DNA of 64,000 bases from RGIG8497 sp045593265 (GTDB lineage Bacteria > Bacillota > Clostridia > RGIG6154): positions 4,992-68,991 of the forward strand of contig JAZNWH010000129.1 of assembly GCA_045593265.1 (NCBI GenBank), written 5' to 3'. The position numbers and the translations under genes are program-made. Shown here piece after piece: positions 59,700 through 64,000 of this stretch; positions within the stretch are counted from its first letter, which is position 1; each line of letters begins with the position of its first letter. The notes under the pieces are model-generated. The model saw nothing but the letters and a program-made list of their open reading frames with translations, had not been told where the DNA came from and did no database searches.

Positions 59700-60512
59700 T
59701 TACTCAAATGCTTCCGGACACAAACCTGCTGAAATAAAATCATCATTTCTAACAGGCTTTTCGCCAAAGCCTGCACTTCTCATATATTTTTCGAAAGGAT
59801 CTATTTCCATCGATATACATCCCACATCTTTTCCCATATCCTTAAGTATTTTACCGTCAGGAGCAACAATCATTGAGCAACCGCCAAATTCGTCGGTATC
59901 CATAGAATAAGAGCTTCTCGCAACATACGCATTACACCTGAAAGCTGTTAATTTTGCCTGTGCACGTATAATATCTGTACGTTCACCTCTTTGATATCCG
60001 GGAATAAGTATAATATCAGGTTTTCCTTTTGCAATATATTCTATCTGTTCGTTAAAATAAACATCATAACAAGTCATAAATGCAAATTTTATACCGTCAA
60101 GTTCGCATAAACACCGACATTTTCCTGAAGAATCTCCTGCTTTTACCCCAAGCTTAACTTCTGAAGGCGGGAGATGCTGTTTATCATAAATAAATGCAAC
60201 CTTACCATTTTTGTCAAATAAATATGTGCTGTTTTTAATTTCACCATTTCTTGTCTGTAATACATTTATAGAAACATATGCATTTTTATTTTTGGCAACA
60301 TCAGAAGCTTTTTGCAGCATAACTTCGGCACGTTCCATAGCCTTAAGTTCGCTTTCTGCATCGGAAAGCCCCCCTGCATTTGAATATTCAGGAAGAACAA
60401 TAAGTTCATTTTTATCAATTGTTTCAAGATTGCTAAGTAAAAATTCCGATATTTTCTCATCAGGATTTTCACCACTGTAGTATCTCGGTTGTGTTACTGT
60501 TATTTTCAGCAT
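59700..60512 (-). CDS. Carbon-nitrogen hydrolase (nitrilase superfamily)
   Basis: 270 aa. Catalytic triad residues are visible: Glu in IVLPEYSN, Lys in YDKQHLPPSE, Cys in AFMTCYDVYFNEQ. It hydrolyses an amide or carbamoyl bond; the substrate is not evident. It overlaps the HAD gene by one base, so the two are co-translated. AAAGGGGAAAATCTG precedes the ATG. Confidence 0.85.
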   Translation of the reverse strand: MLKITVTQPRYYSGENPDEKISEFLLSNLETIDKNELIVLPEYSNAGGLSDAESELKAMERAEVMLQKASDVAKNKNAYVSINVLQTRNGEIKNSTYLFDKNGKVAFIYDKQHLPPSEVKLGVKAGDSSGKCRCLCELDGIKFAFMTCYDVYFNEQIEYIAKGKPDIILIPGYQRGERTDIIRAQAKLTAFRCNAYVARSSYSMDTDEFGGCSMIVAPDGKILKDMGKDVGCISMEIDPFEKYMRSAGFGEKPVRNDDFISAGLCPEAFE

Positions 60513-61348
60513 CAGATTTTCCCCTTTTCAATATAATTATTCAACACATAACGAACAACATGTTCATCATTAGAACATATAATCTCATCAGCTATTTCCT
60601 TTAAAGAATCACAACTGTTCGATACAGCAAGTCCAAGTCCTGCCGCAACTGTAATACTGCTGTCATTATCGCTGTCCCCTATACTTATTGTCTGTTCATA
60701 AGGTATATCCAGCATATCGGCAAGACTATATAAAGCATTGCCTTTTCCTGCATCACCATTCATTATTTCAAGATTATATTTACTTGCTTCAACTGTTTTA
60801 AGACAGTTAGTATCTTCTATAAGCTTTTTACAACGAAGTTTGTCCTCGTAATTGTGGAAAAATACCGAAAACACTTCAATATTATCCGCTTCATAACTAA
60901 TTTTCTTAAAATCATCTGCATAAACTGCAAAATTACGAATCACATCACGATGCGGCTCAATTACATTGTAATAATCAAAGGAAGCATCATCCTGAAGTTT
61001 TGAATCTACATAGCTTTGTCCGTTCTGACGAAACATAATGTGTGGTTCACAAGCATTTAGAATATCAAGGACAACTTTACTCATTTCATTTGATATGCAC
61101 CTAAGTATACGATTACCTGTCTGACGGTCAAGTACAACCGCTCCATTTGAATGTAATATATAACGAATAGATGAGATATTACTTATTTCCTCAGGAATTT
61201 CATTTAAAGTACGTCCTGTGCATGGTACAAATAAAACTCCCATCTCTCCAAGTTTATTTATAGCATCAATATTCTCCTTACTTACCTGAGAATCACTGTT
61301 AAGCAATGTTCCATCAAGGTCAGATGCAATAATTCTGTAGTTCTTCAT
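60512..61348 (-). CDS. Cof-type HAD-family phosphatase
   Basis: 278 aa. Motif I SDLDGTLLNSDSQVS (nucleophile Asp), motif II CTGRT, motif III Lys near NGDAGKGNAL, and motif IV ISIGDSDNDSSI. The cap is of the C2B type. Typical substrates are sugar phosphates or flavin-related phosphates. GGAGGAAAACAAA precedes the ATG. Confidence 0.88.
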   Translation of the reverse strand: MKNYRIIASDLDGTLLNSDSQVSKENIDAINKLGEMGVLFVPCTGRTLNEIPEEISNISSIRYILHSNGAVVLDRQTGNRILRCISNEMSKVVLDILNACEPHIMFRQNGQSYVDSKLQDDASFDYYNVIEPHRDVIRNFAVYADDFKKISYEADNIEVFSVFFHNYEDKLRCKKLIEDTNCLKTVEASKYNLEIMNGDAGKGNALYSLADMLDIPYEQTISIGDSDNDSSITVAAGLGLAVSNSCDSLKEIADEIICSNDEHVVRYVLNNYIEKGKI

Positions 61349-61384
61349 TTTGTTTTCCTCCGATGTTTAAGTAATTTTTGAATA

Positions 61385-62569
61385 TCAATCCCTGAAATAT
61401 AAATCTCTTGTATATACTTTATCCAACACATCAGATATTTCATCACTATATCTGTTTGCAATGATTACATCCGAAATTTCTTTAAAAACATTAATATCAC
61501 GTATTACTCTGCTGTTGAAAAACTTCTCATCACGCATTGTGGGTTCATATACCACAACTTCTACGCCTTTTGCTTTTATTCTTTTCATAACTCCCTGTAT
61601 TGAACTTTGTCTGAAGTTATCTGAATTAGCTTTCATTGTAAGCCTGTAAACACCAACAATATCAGGTTTTTTGGCAAGAATCTGGTCGGCAATAAAATCT
61701 TTTCTGGTTGTATTTGAATCGACAATTGCGCTAATCAAATTCTGTGGAACATCATTATAATTAGCTTTTAGTTGCTTTGTATCCTTTGGCAGACAGTACC
61801 CACCATATCCAAAAGACGGATTATTGTAAAAATCGCCTATTCTTGAGTCTAAACATACACCTTCAATAATAGATTTTGTATTAAGACCTTTTGTTTCTGC
61901 ATAAGTATCAAGCTCGTTAAAATATGCTACCCTTAATGCAAGATACGTGTTTGCAAAAAGTTTAATGGCTTCTGCTTCCGTAAGGTCAGGATATAAAATT
62001 TTTGTGTCCTGATTAAGAGAAACTTCTTTAAGCATATTTGCAAAAGTTTCTGCAGCCTTTTCCAGTCTGGCGTTTCCGTTAGGAACCCCTACAATAATTC
62101 GGCTCGGATGAAGATTATCATATAGTGCATGTCCTTCCCTTAAAAACTCAGGACTGAAAAGTATATTATCACACTTCATCTTTTTTCGAATCATCTCTGT
62201 ATAACCAACAGGAACTGTAGACTTAATTATCATTATCGCATCAGGGTTAATACGTATTACCTGTTCAATTACACTTTCCAAAGCAGAAGTATCAAAATAA
62301 TTTTTGTTCGGATCATAATTTGTCGGCACAGCAATAACTACATATTCTGCTTTTTTATATGCTTTTTCTGCGTCAGTAGTAGCTGTTAAATTCAGTTTTT
62401 CAGAAGCAAGGTATTCTTCTATATCCTTGTCTACAATTGTAGATTTTTTACTGTTTATCAACTCCACCTTTTCAGGAATAATATCAACAGCTGTTACTGT
62501 ATGCTTCTGAGAAAGCAAAACAGCTATCGACAATCCAACATAACCTGTACCCGCTACTGCAATTTCCAT
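61385..62569 (-). CDS. UDP-glucose 6-dehydrogenase-type enzyme
   Basis: 394 aa. NAD-binding AVAGTGYVGLSIAVLLS, central STVPVGYTE and FSPEFLREGHALYDNLHPSRI, and the catalytic Cys in GYGGYCLPKDTKQLKANY. It oxidises a UDP-hexose to the uronic acid for surface polysaccharide, and may supply the polysaccharide genes elsewhere in the window. AAAAGGAGTG precedes the ATG. Confidence 0.9.
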   Translation of the reverse strand: MEIAVAGTGYVGLSIAVLLSQKHTVTAVDIIPEKVELINSKKSTIVDKDIEEYLASEKLNLTATTDAEKAYKKAEYVVIAVPTNYDPNKNYFDTSALESVIEQVIRINPDAIMIIKSTVPVGYTEMIRKKMKCDNILFSPEFLREGHALYDNLHPSRIIVGVPNGNARLEKAAETFANMLKEVSLNQDTKILYPDLTEAEAIKLFANTYLALRVAYFNELDTYAETKGLNTKSIIEGVCLDSRIGDFYNNPSFGYGGYCLPKDTKQLKANYNDVPQNLISAIVDSNTTRKDFIADQILAKKPDIVGVYRLTMKANSDNFRQSSIQGVMKRIKAKGVEVVVYEPTMRDEKFFNSRVIRDINVFKEISDVIIANRYSDEISDVLDKVYTRDLYFRD

Positions 62570-62865
62570 AAGAACACTCCTTTTAAATCTAAATTAATAA
62601 TGCGTATTTACAACACATATTATTCTAAAATCTGTTCTCACAAAAAATAGAATTCAGTATCGTAAATTATATTTGAACGCGTAAAGTCCCTATGGTGTGT
62701 CCTATGGCAACTACGCTTATTATAATTATATATTTATTCTGCAAAATTTGCAAGTAAAAAACTATCCTTTTTTATGAATATATCGTAAATTTCTACTCAA
62801 AACAAATTGACACATACAAAATTTCTCAAAATAAAATCTTGTATGTGCCAATTATATCATTATAA
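62570..62865. other. Intergenic region with a short direct repeat
   Basis: 296 bp of AT-rich DNA without a supported gene. At 62683-62718 there is CGCGTA...TACGCT around a direct repeat of CCTATGG (spaced by TGTGT). It is too short and irregular for any riboswitch class I know; it may be a regulator site for the UDP-sugar dehydrogenase gene. Confidence 0.3.
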
Positions 62866-63477
62866 TTAGTGTTTAATTACATATATTGTGTAGATTACAC
62901 TTATTAGTGCATAAGGTATAAGCAAAAGAAGACAAATCAAAGTGTAAATTGAGGGCAGGAATATACTTATGATAAATAACACACCCATAATTACAGTCAT
63001 AAATCCTATAAATCTGTTAACTTTTCTTGCTTTATGAGTTTCCATATCATAATCTTTGATATAGTCAAATTTTGGAAGATAATTACCTATAACCATTAAT
63101 ATTATTCCTACAATTATCCCTGCAACTTTTCTTATTTCAAAGTCGAACCCTAAATTATAACAAAATGTTGCAATCTGTAAAATTATCGTAATAACAGGAA
63201 TTATCCATTTAGTAATCATTTCAAACTTTTTACGTTCTCCATGCTTATATGAATTAATGTCATTGATAAAACAGCAAAAGCATTGCAAAGCTATCATCAA
63301 CAATGGCAACCCAAATACTGCAAAACCTTTAGTTGCAAAATTATCAGGTTTATTGTTAATATCAAAATGTATTGCCATACTTTGTGGCAATTTATCCCAC
63401 AATATTAGTCCAGGTAAAATCGGCAAAAGACAAACCAGACTTGTTATAATTAATGTTTTCCATTTTATAAATTTCAT
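62866..63477 (-). CDS. SdpI-family membrane protein (DUF1648)
   Basis: 203 aa with six membrane helices. The DUF1648 motif LPQSMAIHFDINNKPDNFATKGF follows the first helix, as in SdpI. In Bacillus SdpI gives immunity to the SdpC toxin and sequesters the repressor SdpR. No toxin gene is visible here. It overlaps the sdpR-like gene by four bases. Confidence 0.85.
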   Translation of the reverse strand: MKFIKWKTLIITSLVCLLPILPGLILWDKLPQSMAIHFDINNKPDNFATKGFAVFGLPLLMIALQCFCCFINDINSYKHGERKKFEMITKWIIPVITIILQIATFCYNLGFDFEIRKVAGIIVGIILMVIGNYLPKFDYIKDYDMETHKARKVNRFIGFMTVIMGVLFIISIFLPSIYTLICLLLLIPYALISVIYTIYVIKH

Positions 63478-63743
63478 ATTTTTTTACCTCCCAAACCATA
63501 TATCCATGTTAAAACTTCCTCAAAAACTGATGCATTAAGTTCATAATAAATATAATTTTTATATTTTTGTTCTGTAATTAAATCTGCCGATTTAAGCTTA
63601 GTAAGATGATATGAAACCGTCGCACCTGTCAAATTGAATTGTTCTGCAATCTCTCCTGCAGACTTTCTTCCGTTTTTTAGCATTTGCAATATATCCCTTC
63701 TTACAGGGTCGGATATTGCTTTTAAGGTTTCGTTTATTCCCAT
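63474..63743 (-). CDS. ArsR-family repressor (SdpR-like)
   Basis: 89 aa winged-helix protein: ISDPVRRDILQMLKNGRKSAGEIAEQF and TGATVSYHLTKLKSADLI (recognition helix). No metal-binding Cys pair is present, which fits SdpR rather than a metal sensor. It forms an operon with the SdpI-like gene, and its own promoter is flanked by two palindromes, suggesting autoregulation. Confidence 0.87.
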   Translation of the reverse strand: MGINETLKAISDPVRRDILQMLKNGRKSAGEIAEQFNLTGATVSYHLTKLKSADLITEQKYKNYIYYELNASVFEEVLTWIYGLGGKKI

Positions 63744-63764
63744 TTAACCACCTTATCCCAAAGT

Positions 63765-63784
63765 ATTTAGAAATATTTCTAAAT
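63765..63784. promoter_or_regulatory. Operator palindrome 1 of the sdpRI operon
   Basis: A perfect 20-bp palindrome, ATTTAGAAAT joined to ATTTCTAAAT, overlapping the transcription start region just after the -10 box. It is the probable SdpR-like binding site. Confidence 0.7.
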
Positions 63785-63786
63785 AG

Positions 63787-63815
63787 ATTATATTACACTC
63801 CAGAAATTTTGTCAA
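63787..63815 (-). promoter_or_regulatory. Consensus SigA promoter of the sdpRI operon
   Basis: TTGACA (63810-63815), 17 bp, TATAAT (63787-63792) on the minus strand; both hexamers are perfect. It sits between two ATTTAGA/TCTAAAT palindromes. Confidence 0.85.
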
Positions 63816-63820
63816 GAACT

Positions 63821-63840
63821 ATTTAGATTTTTTTCTAAAT
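63821..63840. promoter_or_regulatory. Operator palindrome 2 of the sdpRI operon
   Basis: ATTTAGA and TCTAAAT around TTTTTT, matching the arms of palindrome 1. Its centre is 56 bp upstream of the first, on the other side of the promoter. Confidence 0.65.
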
Positions 63841-63870
63841 ATCCCTTAAAGAAAAAGCTGTTTTTGCTTC

Positions 63871-63974
63871 GTTTTGCTTATTTCGCAAAACTGTAGCTCC
63901 TTGCTTTGCTTTTCCTTCTTCCCGAAAAGTAAGTCTTACTTTTCGGGACTCCATAAAGTCGCACGACTTTATGG
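63871..63974. repeat. Cluster of perfect hairpins at the right edge
   Basis: Three palindromes in a row: GTTTTGC/GCAAAAC (63871-63891), CCCGAAAAGTAAG/CTTACTTTTCGGG with one central base (63921-63947), and CCATAAAGTCG/CGACTTTATGG around CA (63951-63974). There is no gene in 63841-64000. The last bases (GAGGAGGAACAAC) resemble a ribosome-binding site for a plus-strand gene beyond the edge, but this cannot be judged. Confidence 0.65.
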
Positions 63975-64000
63975 AAAGAGGAGGAACAACATAGCGAAAG

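Noticed and set aside
1..64000. tRNA, rRNA or T-box elements
   Set aside because: I found no cloverleaf with a GGTTCGAATCC-type arm, no rRNA-like sequence and no T-box motif by reading both strands; a covariance search was not possible here.

Overview
The window is an AT-rich stretch of a Gram-positive, endospore-forming genome, most likely an uncultured member of class Clostridia (Bacillota). The evidence is the conserved minus-strand block yicC-remA-gmk-rpoZ-priA-def-fmt-(zinc peptidase)-rsmB-rlmN-prpC-prkC-rsgA-rpe-thiN-spoVM, together with cwlD, ireB, a BofC-like protein, DUF4364, RNase Y, and strong GGAGG/GGTGAT ribosome-binding sites. I saw no rRNA, tRNA or CRISPR array. Genus cannot be told from the sequence alone.

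Layout. 1-4.3 kb: an edge fragment, then a ribose-type sugar ABC transporter operon (ATPase, permease, lipoprotein). 4.4-7.3 kb: a YgjV-like membrane protein, an SGNH esterase and a small P-loop kinase-like gene, all embedded in short palindromic repeats. 7.3-12.3 kb: cwlD, a small alarmone synthetase, proC-proA-proB and a YigZ-family gene. 12.3-26.2 kb: the long translation/cell-cycle block above, including an unannotated 22-aa SpoVM and a Cys/Trp-rich 47-aa membrane peptide. 26.2-32.3 kb: mtaB, an HPr-like protein without the usual histidine, a 4 x 101-bp structured tandem repeat, DUF4364, an amino-acid ABC transporter and two copies of another structured repeat. 32.3-48 kb: miaB, pncB, rsmE, BofC-like, ribU, two DUF4330 genes, a glycosyltransferase, an O-antigen-ligase-like protein, murJ, ireB, yajC, dnaI- and dnaD-like genes, rny.

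48-57.5 kb holds the most interesting item. A conserved Cys-rich clostridial protein gene is cut into two pieces, at 49311-49525 and 56817-57437. Between them lies a 7299-bp element carrying a serine recombinase next to its right end. The two junctions share ATACACAGA in direct orientation and in the same codon phase. Precise recombination would restore a 275-residue frame. The inferred circle junction has perfect 10-bp inverted arms around a GA dinucleotide, and the inferred empty site is also symmetric about that GA. This is the architecture of skin-like intervening elements excised during sporulation. The cargo is a CapD/CpsD/CpsB/CapA-type exopolysaccharide phosphoregulation set plus a RiPP-like trio: a 60-aa Ser-rich peptide, an HPr-kinase-like enzyme and a PqqD-like protein.

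57.5-64 kb: an HtrA protease, an orphan response regulator, a nitrilase-family enzyme, a HAD phosphatase, a UDP-sugar dehydrogenase and an SdpR/SdpI pair with a consensus promoter flanked by two palindromic operators, ending in another cluster of perfect hairpins.
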